Assembly: GCA_964608265.1 (NCBI GenBank)
Contig: CAZSNP010000018.1
Span: forward strand, 9,554-73,553
DNA length: 64,000 nt
From: JANWXR01 sp964608265
GTDB lineage: Bacteria; Chloroflexota; Anaerolineae; Anaerolineales; UBA6663
Reading direction: 5' to 3'
In this document: positions 37,109-45,193 of the stretch, in pieces
Layout: every line of letters begins with the position of its first letter
How positions within the stretch are numbered: position 1 is the stretch's first letter
The notes under the pieces: generated by a model
Told to the model about the DNA's origin: nothing
What the model saw: the letters and a program-made list of their open reading frames with translations, nothing else
The model's database searches: none
Position numbers and translations under genes: made by a program

Positions 37109-37945
37109 ATGAAAGAAGTGACCGTTGCCACTGTGCAGATGAAGCCCAAACTGGGCGAGGTCGAAGACAACCTCGTCAAGATGGCCGACCTGGTGGCCAA
37201 GATCGCCGGCCAGCAAAAAGTTGATTTGATCGTCTTTCCCGAGCTTATCACCACGGGCTATGAGTGCGGCGTGCGGTTTGTGGATCTGGCGCAGCGCGTG
37301 CCCGGCTCCTCGGTCAACGTCATGGCGCAGCGCGCGCAGGAGTTCGGCGTGCACATCGCCTTTGGCCTGCCGTCGAAGGAGAAAGTCGAGTCGATCATCT
37401 TCAACTCGACCGTCCTCCTCGGGCCGGATGGTGAACTGATCGGCGAGTACCGCAAGGTGCACCTCAAGGGCGAGGAGCGCATGGCCTTCCGCGCCGGCTA
37501 CAAATATCCGATCTTCGAGACGACGCTCGGCAACATCGCGTTGTTGTCGGGCTACGATCTGGCCTTCCCCGAGGCGGCGCGCAGTTGTGCCCTCGACGGC
37601 GCGCAGTTGTTGCTCGTGTGCGCCAACTACGAGAAGCCGCACCGCGACGAGTGGCGGACCTACGTGCTGGCGCGCGCGTACGAGAACGCGATGTTCGTCG
37701 CCGCCGCCAATCGCGTGGGCGATGATGTGACGTATTCGTTCTTTGGCGATTCGATGATCGTTGGGCCGCGCGGCCAGGTGTACGCCACGCTGGCCGGTGA
37801 GGTGGATCCGAAGACCAGCGAGCCGGCGGAAGGGTATGCTGTGGCGCGCATTGATTTGAACGAAGTCCGCCAGCGCCGCGAGGAATTTCAGACCATCCAA
37901 AACCGCGAGCCTGACACCTACAAGGCCCTCGTGCGTAAGTATTGA
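37109..37945 (+). CDS. Nitrilase-superfamily protein lacking the catalytic Cys
   Basis: The 278-residue protein has the nitrilase fold with Glu45 (FPELITTG) and Lys116 (EYRKVHLKG) of the triad. At the nucleophile position the family motif ICYDxxFPE reads SGYDLAFPE, so Cys is replaced by Gly148 (codon GGC 37550-37552). Classical amidase or nitrilase chemistry should be impossible. It may bind a ligand without hydrolysis, or have become a pseudoenzyme. AAGGAG lies about 7 nt before the ATG. Confidence 0.85.
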   Translation: MKEVTVATVQMKPKLGEVEDNLVKMADLVAKIAGQQKVDLIVFPELITTGYECGVRFVDLAQRVPGSSVNVMAQRAQEFGVHIAFGLPSKEKVESIIFNSTVLLGPDGELIGEYRKVHLKGEERMAFRAGYKYPIFETTLGNIALLSGYDLAFPEAARSCALDGAQLLLVCANYEKPHRDEWRTYVLARAYENAMFVAAANRVGDDVTYSFFGDSMIVGPRGQVYATLAGEVDPKTSEPAEGYAVARIDLNEVRQRREEFQTIQNREPDTYKALVRKY

Positions 37946-38292
37946 TGCCCGCGACCCACGATCAGCAACTCGCCCGCTTGCTCGCCGCGGCCAGCCTCAT
38001 CACCGGCGGGCTGTGGCTTGTGTTTTCGCTGACCCCCATCCCCTTCACCACGCTGCTCGGCTCGCCGTTCGCGCTGATCACGTTTATCCTGGCGGGCTTC
38101 ACGCGCCCGTGGGCGCAACAACTCGGCGAACGCTCAGCGGTGCGGCGCACGACGTGGGCGTTGGGGCTGGGCTGCGCGGGTTGTCTGTGGCAGGTCGTCG
38201 TCATCACCCTCTTCGTCACCGTCGGCGGCACGGTGGTGTGGAGCGGGGGGAGATCGCTGCTCGACTATTTGCGAGGCACGCCCACCCCATGA
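37945..38292 (+). CDS. Small membrane protein
   Basis: The 115-residue protein has three hydrophobic segments (LLAAASLITGGLWLVFSL, FALITFILAG, VVVITLFVTVGGTVV). ATG 37945 touches the stop of the previous gene, and its own stop overlaps the threonine aldolase ATG (ATGA), so all three are translationally coupled. No family is recognised. Confidence 0.7.
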   Translation: MPATHDQQLARLLAAASLITGGLWLVFSLTPIPFTTLLGSPFALITFILAGFTRPWAQQLGERSAVRRTTWALGLGCAGCLWQVVVITLFVTVGGTVVWSGGRSLLDYLRGTPTP

Positions 38293-39341
38293 GTCTTGCC
38301 AACGGACTGATTGATCTGCGGAGTGACACCGTCACTCATCCGACGCCTGAGATGCGGCGCGCGATGGCGCAGGCCGAGGTGGGTGATGATGTCTGGCGGG
38401 ATGACTTCACCGTGCAGCGGCTGGAGGAACGAGCCGCGGAGCTCACCGGTCACGAAGCCGGGCTGTTTGTCGCCTCCGGCACGATGGGCAACCTCGTCGC
38501 GCTGCTCACCCACTGCGGGCGCGGGCACGAAATCATCCTCGGCCATCGCGCGCACATCTACCTCGAAGAAGCCGGTGGGCTGGCCGCCCTCGGTGGGCTG
38601 ATGGCCGCGACGGTGCCCAATCAACCCGACGGCAGCCTGCGCCTCGATGACGTCGCGAACGCCATCCGCAGCGAAGATGAGCATCATCCGCGCACCCGCC
38701 TCATCTGTCTCGAGAACACCCAGAACATCTGCGGCGGCGTGCCGCTGACGGCGGCGTACACGCGCCGGCTCGCCGACCTCGCCCATCAATACAATCTGAA
38801 ACTCCACCTCGACGGGGCGCGGATCTTCAACGCCGCCGTCGCGCAGGGCGTGCCGGCCGCCGATCTTGCCGGCCCGGCGGATAGCGTGATGTTCTGCCTG
38901 TCGAAAGGGCTGAGTTGTCCGGTTGGCTCGCTGGTGTGTGGATCGCGTGACTTCATCGCTGAGGCGCGTCGCGCGCGCAAGCTGGTGGGCGGCGGGATGC
39001 GGCAGGTGGGTGTGCTGGCCGCGGCCGGCCTCGTCGCTCTGGAGTCGATGATCGAACGCCTTGACGACGATCACGCCAACGCCCGCCGCCTGGCCGATGG
39101 CCTGCGCGAGGTCGCCGCGATTGAGATTGATGCCGGATCGCCGCACACCAACATGCTGTATTTCACCCTGACGAGGGCGGCGAAACTCGCCGTGCCGGAA
39201 TTGATCGCGCAGATGCGCACGCACGGCATCTTGATTGACGGCGCGTACGATACGGGCCGCTTCCGCTTGGTCACTCACGCCTGGGTGAATGCGGCGGATG
39301 TGGACAAAACCGTAGCCGCTTTGCGTGAGTTGTTGAATTGA
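38289..39341 (+). CDS. ltaE: Low-specificity L-threonine aldolase
   Basis: The 350-residue PLP enzyme cleaves threonine to glycine and acetaldehyde. IDLRSDTVTHPTPEMRRAM, VASGTMGNLVAL, the LHLDGARIFNA cofactor Asp and the PLP Lys in FCLSKGLSCPVGS are present. The length is typical. It overlaps the preceding membrane-protein gene by 4 nt. Confidence 0.95.
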   Translation: MSLANGLIDLRSDTVTHPTPEMRRAMAQAEVGDDVWRDDFTVQRLEERAAELTGHEAGLFVASGTMGNLVALLTHCGRGHEIILGHRAHIYLEEAGGLAALGGLMAATVPNQPDGSLRLDDVANAIRSEDEHHPRTRLICLENTQNICGGVPLTAAYTRRLADLAHQYNLKLHLDGARIFNAAVAQGVPAADLAGPADSVMFCLSKGLSCPVGSLVCGSRDFIAEARRARKLVGGGMRQVGVLAAAGLVALESMIERLDDDHANARRLADGLREVAAIEIDAGSPHTNMLYFTLTRAAKLAVPELIAQMRTHGILIDGAYDTGRFRLVTHAWVNAADVDKTVAALRELLN

Positions 39342-39387
39342 GGCGAGGCAGCGGGATGTGCACGCAAAGGCCGTCAGCCAGTGGGCA

Positions 39388-39421
39388 GACCGACGCGGTG
39401 TCGAAGACCGCATCGGTCTTT
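39388..39421 (+). terminator. Terminator after threonine aldolase
   Basis: GACCGACGCGGT and ACCGCATCGGTC form a 12-bp stem with one mismatch and a 7-nt loop, followed by TTT. It separates the housekeeping operon from tRNA-Asp. Confidence 0.65.
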
Positions 39422-39461
39422 CCCCGACAACTTGTGCGTGCACACCGGAGTGGGTGCGACA

Positions 39462-39490
39462 TTGACGCCCATAAATCGGTGTGATATAGT
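39462..39490 (+). promoter_or_regulatory. Promoter of tRNA-Asp
   Basis: TTGACG (39462-39467), 17 bp, TATAGT (39485-39490), 10 nt before the mature tRNA start. It is close to the sigma-70 consensus. Confidence 0.85.
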
Positions 39491-39500
39491 CGCGCCCGCT

Positions 39501-39575
39501 GGACCCGTGGTGTAGCTGGCCCAACACGCGGCCCTGTCAAGGCCGAGACCGCGGGTTCGAATCCCGTCGGGTCCG
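39501..39575 (+). tRNA. tRNA-Asp (anticodon GTC), integration target
   Basis: A 7-bp acceptor stem (GGACCCG/CGGGTCC), an anticodon loop CTGTCAA with GTC, and a T arm with GGTTCGAATCC are present. CCA is not encoded. The 3' half is also read on the other strand as the last codons of the serine recombinase, whose TGA stop lies in the anticodon loop. This marks the left junction of the accessory region. Confidence 0.95.
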
Positions 39576-41063
39576 CTCCAGACATACTTCCATAAGAAGC
39601 GGGTAGAACTCAGCTTTGGGTTGCAGGCCAACCACACGCTTCCCACGGACATAAACTCTTTCGAGCATCGCTTGGAAGAGTTTTTGCTTTTGAGAGGGGG
39701 TCATTTTGGAGTAAAACGACGGCAGGTCGCGCAACAATTTCGTCGCCTGACCCAAGTCTGGCGCCTCGACCGGCTTGAGCGCATCCAATTCAGTGCGCGC
39801 CTGGTCGAGACGCCGATGATATTCATCGGCGTCCAACATGCCTTCGATAAACTGATCGCGTAGACGACTGATCTTACCCTCAATCCGCTTACGACCTCGC
39901 TGTACCTCGGCGGCCATTGACTTTGATTGAATGCGTTGCAGTATGGCGGCTTCTGCAGTGGTAGGCAATTGGATCCCCATCAGATAGCCAGACAGTTGAC
40001 TCTCGATTGTTTCTGCCCGAATGAGGGATGGGTTGGAACACTCGTCATCGTAATCGCGAGCCGGATCGCGATAGTATTGATGGTCCTTGATCATCTGGCC
40101 TCGCAGGGCCCGCTGGCAATCGGCGCAAAAAATCAGGCGCGACAAAAGATATATGCGCGAGGGATGATTGGGAGCTCTAGGTTCCGATCGCCGTTTACGA
40201 CGGATCGCCTGACACTCATCATAAAACGGCTTGCTGATCAGCGCAGGATGTCTGCCTGGATAGTGCTGGCCTTTGTAGGTCACCACGCCGTAATAAAATG
40301 GATTGGTGAGCATTGCGCGGACTGTGTCTTTATTGAAAGGGGTCGAACCGCGCTTCCCGCGCGATCGATACTTGGCTTCGTTCAAGATCCGGGCAATATC
40401 CAGGTCGCTATGTAGACTCGAGTGCATGGTCTTCCACGCCAGTCGGGCGCCATCAACGGTGGCCGGATCAAATTCTGCGGTTTCTCTGTCAACGCGGCGA
40501 TAGCCGAAAGGTAGATCGCCATTCCACAATCCCTTTTCGGCGCGTGCGAATTTGCCCTTTTTGGTTTCGGAGCTGAGGTTGTCCAGGTACCATTCGGCGA
40601 AAGCGGCCAGTAAAGTCAGCATGACTTTGCCAATAGGTGTGGTGAAGTCGAACTGTTCTGTGGCGGAAGCATAGGCTACGCCGCGCTGATTGAACTCGCG
40701 CAGATAAGCCAGGATGTCTGTGATGGAGCGCGAGAATCGATCTAGCTTGTGGGTCAGCACGACGTCGCATTGCCCGTCACGTACGGCTGCGATCAATTTT
40801 TGGAAGCCGGGTCGTTGATCAGTCTTGCCGGATGATTTGACGCGCTTCTTTGTCCCTTGGTTGGCTGAAGCCATATCGTGGCCGGAGGCGTCCAGACCGT
40901 CTTCTGGATCCAGGTAAACGGCCACTATTCTCCAGCCCCGCTGGTCCGCAAACGATTTGCAGACCTTAAGCTGTGCGCTCAGGCTGTGACCCTCACGGGC
41001 TTGCTCCTCGGTTGAGACTCGCAGGTAAATTGCGACCCGGTTTTCTGTTTTGGTGAGCACCAT
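39537..41063 (-). CDS. Large serine recombinase (site-specific integrase)
   Basis: The 508-residue protein has the resolvase domain with catalytic Ser17 (YLRVSTEEQA) and the conserved Arg in LDRFSRS, a recombinase domain, a zinc-ribbon (CADC, second pair degenerate) and a C-terminal coiled-coil region. It would integrate or excise circular DNA between att sites. The last residues (RRDSNPRSRP) are encoded by the complement of tRNA-Asp, so the gene end was completed by the target, a hallmark of integration into a tRNA gene. Confidence 0.93.
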   Translation of the reverse strand: MVLTKTENRVAIYLRVSTEEQAREGHSLSAQLKVCKSFADQRGWRIVAVYLDPEDGLDASGHDMASANQGTKKRVKSSGKTDQRPGFQKLIAAVRDGQCDVVLTHKLDRFSRSITDILAYLREFNQRGVAYASATEQFDFTTPIGKVMLTLLAAFAEWYLDNLSSETKKGKFARAEKGLWNGDLPFGYRRVDRETAEFDPATVDGARLAWKTMHSSLHSDLDIARILNEAKYRSRGKRGSTPFNKDTVRAMLTNPFYYGVVTYKGQHYPGRHPALISKPFYDECQAIRRKRRSEPRAPNHPSRIYLLSRLIFCADCQRALRGQMIKDHQYYRDPARDYDDECSNPSLIRAETIESQLSGYLMGIQLPTTAEAAILQRIQSKSMAAEVQRGRKRIEGKISRLRDQFIEGMLDADEYHRRLDQARTELDALKPVEAPDLGQATKLLRDLPSFYSKMTPSQKQKLFQAMLERVYVRGKRVVGLQPKAEFYPLLMEVCLERTRRDSNPRSRP

Positions 41064-41069
41064 AGCGCG

Positions 41070-41321
41070 CTAAGCAGTATCGTTGAAGATACAGAGTGTA
41101 TCATGAGATAGAGCGCTTGCGAGGGCGGAGGCGAAGATTTCCAGCACATAATCGGGCAAGGTGTCCGGCATGGGTAAACTATCGGCTTGGGTTTGGGTCA
41201 TACCGGCTGGCGGCAACACTTGCGGGACAAACGGGATGGTCAGTGACGGGTGTGCGGCCGATGGTAGGGCAGTGTTCGGCGGACTGAACTCGTTGAAGGT
41301 GGGAAGCGTTCGACCGGTCAT
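41070..41321 (-). CDS. Possible small ORF upstream of recombinase
   Basis: The 83-codon frame ends 6 nt before the recombinase start. The product is Pro-rich at the N-terminus and more regular at the C-terminus (DTLPDYVLEIFASALASALS). It could be a small regulator, but no family is recognised and no clear SD is seen. The rest of the 41064-41484 interval holds only the promoter of the next gene. Confidence 0.35.
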   Translation of the reverse strand: MTGRTLPTFNEFSPPNTALPSAAHPSLTIPFVPQVLPPAGMTQTQADSLPMPDTLPDYVLEIFASALASALSHDTLCIFNDTA

Positions 41322-41445
41322 GATACGCTGCCGCCAGTCTAAGAGGCTTGTTGGCTGCGAAATCCTCGAGACAGCCTCGAGTTTGCGGTATCCTTTGGTG
41401 CGTATGAGAGGGAGTGTTCAACCAGTCGGCCAGTCGGCTCGCGAT

Positions 41446-41474
41446 GTGACTGTCTCCACACTCTCGCATACAAT
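41446..41474 (+). promoter_or_regulatory. Promoter for the TIR-NACHT target gene
   Basis: GTGACT (41446-41451), 17 bp, TACAAT (41469-41474). Transcription would begin about 41482, next to ATG 41485, giving a leaderless mRNA. This favours 41485 over the in-frame ATG at 41473, which overlaps the -10 box. Confidence 0.5.
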
Positions 41475-41484
41475 GGGGCTGCCG

Positions 41485-44400
41485 ATGTCCAACACGACTC
41501 TCCTCCAGCAAACCCAAGCCTCGCTGGCCGCCTTACGCGAGTCGGCTGAGACGACTCACAACTCACAATTGCTGGATCATATTGCGCGGCTGGAAACTAC
41601 GCTGGCCGCATTGCTTGCGACGGGCGGGGCTATTTCTGTCGGCGGTATTACAGGTTCCACCGCCGTGGCCATTGGCCATGACATCAACATCATCGTCAAT
41701 CAGGTGTTGCCGCCCGCGTTGCGCCAGCCGTGGGAGGCAGTGCAAAAAGCCTGGGGCGCGGCGCATCTGGATATTCGGGCGCTGATGGAGCGCGGCCAGG
41801 GCCAGCATGTCTTTCTCAGCTACAGCCGTTTCGATGCCGAGGTTGCCTTCACCATTCGCCGTACACTTGAGTCGGCCGGGCATAGCGTGTGGCAAGACTT
41901 GACTGCGATCAAAGGCGGCGATGAGTGGATCAAATCCATCGAGGTAGGGGTGGAGCGCTGTTACGCGCTGGTGACGGTGACCTCCGCCGCCGCCCGGCAC
42001 AGCGAATGGATGCAGATCGAGTATCTGCATGCCAAGCGGCGCGGCAAGCTCATCCTTCCAATTTTGGTAGACGACAGCGAAATCCCAACTCTGCTGTTAG
42101 CCACGCACGTGATCCACGCGTATCCAGTGCTGGAACCCGGCTTGCAGCAATTGATACGAGCGCTGCCGGCGCCGCCTGCCATCCAGCCCGACGAACACAT
42201 TGACCAGCGCGCGCTGGAGCTGCGCTACCTCGATAGCGTGCTGCTGGAACACAGCGTGTGGCAGGAGGTGTACACGCCGATGGCGGGCGTCGGCCAATTG
42301 CGTGCGCCGGAGAAGCCGAACGCGCCGGGCCGCGTGCGAATGAAGACCGCACCCACCACGATTGACGTGGGCTATCTCGGGCAGAAGTTCGCGCTGCACC
42401 CGCACGATGAACAAGCCGAATTCGCGGAGCCGAAGCATTACGACGCAGATATCATCCCGGCGGTGGCCGAGATGCGGCGGCTGGTGATCCTGGGCGACCC
42501 CGGCGCAGGTAAAACCACCACGCTGTGGAAGCTCCTCTCCGATTATGCGCTGAAGGCGAAGGAAGACCCGCGCGCGCCGCTGCCGGTGCTGGTGCGTCTG
42601 GGCGCATGGGGCGACCATGATTGGCCGGCTGCCATGGCCAACGCGCTGGGGCCGCTGGCCGAGTTTTGCCCGGCGTTGCTGCGCGAGAGGCGGCTAGCCT
42701 TTTTGCTGGACGGCCTGAACGAATTGCCCGCCGCCCAGCGCGACTCGCATTTGAATGAGTTGCGGCGCTGGCTCGCCGATTGCCAGCGCGATGACCTGGT
42801 GGTGGCCGTGACCTGCCGCGAACTGGACTACACCGGCGCGCTGGATCTCGGTCTGCCCGGGCGTATGACCATCATGCCGTTGGATGTGCTCCGTATTCGG
42901 CGCTTTGTGAACGCCCACATTGACGAGCCGGGCAAGGGCGATGAACTGTTCTGGCAGTTGGCGGGCGGCGCCGACCTGCAAACCGTGTGGCGCAAGTGGC
43001 AAGGGGCCGGTGCCTCCTTCGAGTTGTTCTGGACAGCCGGCGACATTCCTCGTGAGAATCCGAATGTTCATAACCGCACATCAGGGCAGGATGATGAGTT
43101 GTGGCGAGACAATGTGCGTGACCGTAAGCGCAGTATGCTCGGCCTGGCCGCCAACCCGTACATGTTGTTTATGATGACGCAGGTCTTCACCGAGACCGGC
43201 GCTCTGCCGCGCAACCGGGGTCTGCTCTTCCAGACGTTTATTGATTACCTGCTGGAGAAGCGCGAGCGGCTCACGCCCGCAGTGGCGACAGAACTAAAAA
43301 CACGTTTGGCCGATTTGGCTTATGCGTTGCAAAAGGCAGGCGGTGGCACCACCTTCTCCAGCGCGGAGGCGCTGAAGTATCTCGGCTTTAACGCCGAACA
43401 AGCGCTGTATCACGCCCGCAGCGCCAACCTGCTGAGCGGCGGAGACGAAGCGCGCTTTACGCATCAACTTTTGCAGGAATACTTCGCCGCCCATCATCTG
43501 CAATCGCTGATGGCGCGCACTCCCGCGACGGCGCTCTTCTCATCCAAAACATGGTGGGCGCCACAAGGCTGGGAAGAAACCTTGATTTTGCTGGCCGGCC
43601 TGTATAACGACGACTGCACGCCAGTGGTGGAGTGGCTCAAAGATGCTCAGCCGGAGGTAGCCGCGCGCTGCATCGCCGAGAGCGGCGCGCACTGCCCGGA
43701 TAAGACTCTGGAAGCCATGCGCGCTCTGTGGACGCCCCGCCTGACCGACCTGAAAAACGACCCCAAACCGGAGGCGCGCGCGGCGGTGGGCCGCGCCCTG
43801 GGCCGCCTGCGACTCAACGGCGACCCACTCGATAGCCGCACAGGCGTCTCCATACTCACCCCTCTCCCTACAGGGAGAGGGGCCGGGGGTGAGGGTGGGC
43901 TGAGGCTAAGGTTGCCCGATATTGACTGGGTGGAAATCCCAAGCGGGCCGTTCATTGACCAGGATGGCGAGATCCGCAGCGAGCCGACCTTCTATATCGC
44001 CCGCTACCCCATCACGTACGCCCAGTTCCAGACCTTTCTGGATGACCCGCAGGGCTTCTCGAATGGACGTTGGTGGGACGGGCTGGCGGCGGATGACGCG
44101 CACCGGCGTGCGCCGGGCGAGCAAGCTTTCAAGTTCGCCAACCACCCGCGCGAGCGCGTGTCATGGTACGACGCCGTGGCCTTTTGCCGCTGGCTGACGG
44201 CGCAAGCGCAACTCTGCCCGCAGTTGTTGCCGGAAGCGTTGCGAGCCAAAGGCCGTTGTGAAATCACCCTGCCGACCGAATGGCAGTGGGCGAAAGCGGC
44301 GCGCGGTCACTCGACCAGCAAGGCACGCGCGGGGCGCCAGGGCGAATATCCCTATGGCGACACCTTCGATGTGGCCAAGGCCAACACGAATGAAACACAC

Positions 44401-44673
44401 ATTGGACAAACCAATGCAGTCGGCATCTTCCCGCACGGGGCATCGCCCTACGGTGTGTTGGAGTTGAGCGGCAATGTGTGGGAGTGGTGTTTGAACGAAT
44501 ACGACCAGCCAGACAACATCGGGCTGAGCGGACACAGCGATCGGGTGGTGCGCGGCGGCTCGTGGGACGCCAATCAAGTCAACGCGCGCGTCGCCTCCCG
44601 CGGCAGGGACAACCCGGACCTCCGCGACAACGACCTCGGTTTTCGGGTGGGATGTCGTCATCCTTCTCTGTGA
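41485..44673 (+). CDS. DGR target 1: TIR, NACHT-like NTPase and variable lectin-fold protein
   Basis: The 1062-residue protein has a helical N-terminus with GGITGSTAVAIG, a TIR domain (HVFLSYSRFD about 108; Glu179 in SEWMQIEYLHA fits the NADase Glu), a NACHT/STAND NTPase (Walker A GDPGAGKTT 337-345, Walker B FLLDGLNEL about 406), a helical region, and a C-terminal FGE-sulfatase/C-type lectin domain from about 810. The last 40 codons are variable repeat VR1. The likely role is sensing a ligand through the lectin face, NTP-driven assembly and TIR NAD+ depletion. A translated dispersed repeat (LPTGRGAGGEGG) forms the linker before the lectin fold. Confidence 0.9.
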   Translation: MSNTTLLQQTQASLAALRESAETTHNSQLLDHIARLETTLAALLATGGAISVGGITGSTAVAIGHDINIIVNQVLPPALRQPWEAVQKAWGAAHLDIRALMERGQGQHVFLSYSRFDAEVAFTIRRTLESAGHSVWQDLTAIKGGDEWIKSIEVGVERCYALVTVTSAAARHSEWMQIEYLHAKRRGKLILPILVDDSEIPTLLLATHVIHAYPVLEPGLQQLIRALPAPPAIQPDEHIDQRALELRYLDSVLLEHSVWQEVYTPMAGVGQLRAPEKPNAPGRVRMKTAPTTIDVGYLGQKFALHPHDEQAEFAEPKHYDADIIPAVAEMRRLVILGDPGAGKTTTLWKLLSDYALKAKEDPRAPLPVLVRLGAWGDHDWPAAMANALGPLAEFCPALLRERRLAFLLDGLNELPAAQRDSHLNELRRWLADCQRDDLVVAVTCRELDYTGALDLGLPGRMTIMPLDVLRIRRFVNAHIDEPGKGDELFWQLAGGADLQTVWRKWQGAGASFELFWTAGDIPRENPNVHNRTSGQDDELWRDNVRDRKRSMLGLAANPYMLFMMTQVFTETGALPRNRGLLFQTFIDYLLEKRERLTPAVATELKTRLADLAYALQKAGGGTTFSSAEALKYLGFNAEQALYHARSANLLSGGDEARFTHQLLQEYFAAHHLQSLMARTPATALFSSKTWWAPQGWEETLILLAGLYNDDCTPVVEWLKDAQPEVAARCIAESGAHCPDKTLEAMRALWTPRLTDLKNDPKPEARAAVGRALGRLRLNGDPLDSRTGVSILTPLPTGRGAGGEGGLRLRLPDIDWVEIPSGPFIDQDGEIRSEPTFYIARYPITYAQFQTFLDDPQGFSNGRWWDGLAADDAHRRAPGEQAFKFANHPRERVSWYDAVAFCRWLTAQAQLCPQLLPEALRAKGRCEITLPTEWQWAKAARGHSTSKARAGRQGEYPYGDTFDVAKANTNETHIGQTNAVGIFPHGASPYGVLELSGNVWEWCLNEYDQPDNIGLSGHSDRVVRGGSWDANQVNARVASRGRDNPDLRDNDLGFRVGCRHPSL
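43851..43901. repeat. Dispersed palindromic repeat inside the target 1 coding region
   Basis: CCCCTCTCCCTACAGGGAGA continues GGGG and then CCGGGGGTGAGGG. This hairpin-type repeat is of the same general kind as those inside the 539-786 and 14981-15150 elements. It is translated in frame as TPLPTGRGAGGEGG between the helical region and lectin domain. Confidence 0.75.
44535..44668 (+). repeat. DGR variable repeat VR1
   Basis: The 134-bp block aligns without gaps to the template repeat at 44811-44944. Within the mutable part (to 44657) it differs at 15 positions, and every one is an A in the template. It ends in the shared GGTTTTCGGGTGGGATGTCG and encodes the ligand-facing end of the lectin domain. 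Confidence 0.93.
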
Positions 44674-44729
44674 CTCACTGAGCACTGACTCACTGAACAC
44701 TGAATCGCTGGCCCACTGCCCACTGAATC

Positions 44730-44759
44730 CGCCCGAGCGAAGCGAGGGCGCGCGATTTT
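44730..44759 (+). terminator. VR1-downstream hairpin with GCGAAGC core
   Basis: CGCCC/GGGCG closes a tandem G-A mismatch and a GCGAAGC mini-hairpin (44730-44750), followed by CGCGATTTTT. It can end the target 1 mRNA. An identical hairpin follows VR2, and GC-rich hairpins downstream of VRs are required for DGR homing in studied systems. Confidence 0.7.
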
Positions 44760-44762
44760 TGG

Positions 44763-44768
44763 TATGAT
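44763..44768 (+). promoter_or_regulatory. Candidate -10 box for template-repeat RNA and RT
   Basis: TATGAT lies 43 nt before the template repeat and just after the VR1 terminator. A 7-bp hairpin CAGGCTC/GAGCCTG (44777-44797) lies between box and TR. No good -35 is seen. Confidence 0.4.
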
Positions 44769-44810
44769 AGTGGGTGCAGGCTCGGCGAATGAGCCTGTGG
44801 GGCGGCCCGG

Positions 44811-44944
44811 CAACGATCGGGTGGTGCGCGGCGGCTCGTGGAACAACAATCAAGACAACGCGCGCGTCGCCTACCGCAACAGGAACAACCCGGACAACCG
44901 CAACAACAACAACGGTTTTCGGGTGGGATGTCGCCCTACTTCTC
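44811..44944 (+). repeat. DGR template repeat (TR)
   Basis: The 134-bp repeat is rich in AAC/AAT codons (about 34 A in the mutable part), which encode Asn where the variable repeats encode varied residues. Both VR1 and VR2 derive from it. The 3' end differs from the VR ends (CCCTACTTCTC against TCATCCTTCTC and TCCTCCTTCTC), the expected IMH*/IMH distinction that makes information flow one way, from TR to VR. Confidence 0.93.
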
Positions 44945-45135
44945 GCGCAAGCACGTCCTCTTTCCCACGGCGGCGGGGCACTGGCTCCGTCTGCGAGTCG
45001 CCGCTGTTTTATCACAGGCCGGCGGCTTCCGGCATGGTGGGCGTCTACGGATGCCCGCCCGAGGCGGAAGGTACAGAGAAGGCGCGGGCCGGTCCCGTCC
45101 GCACGCTGGCACAGCGTCGGGCGTCTACTGAAACC

Positions 45136-45174
45136 GGACGTGGCTTGGCGGTTACTCAGCCGCCTGCCACGTCC
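45136..45174. other. Long hairpin between TR and avd
   Basis: GGACGTGGC/GCCACGTCC (9 bp) and GGCGG/CCGCC (5 bp) stack on an 8-nt loop. In the TR-RT transcript it would lie in the spacer between TR and RT, a region needed for cDNA priming in the Bordetella phage DGR. It could equally help terminate avd, whose stop is 20 nt away on the other strand. Confidence 0.6.
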
Positions 45175-45193
45175 AATTCGTTAGGCCGCCGGT

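Noticed and set aside
41161..41484. Upstream in-frame extension of the TIR-NACHT target
   Set aside because: The 108 codons have no protein-like pattern, overlap the promoter and lie opposite another small frame. Homology to target 2 begins near 41485.
44774..45184. Open frames through the template repeat
   Set aside because: They read the Asn-rich repeat and then random sequence. The TR is known to act as RNA template and needs no translation.
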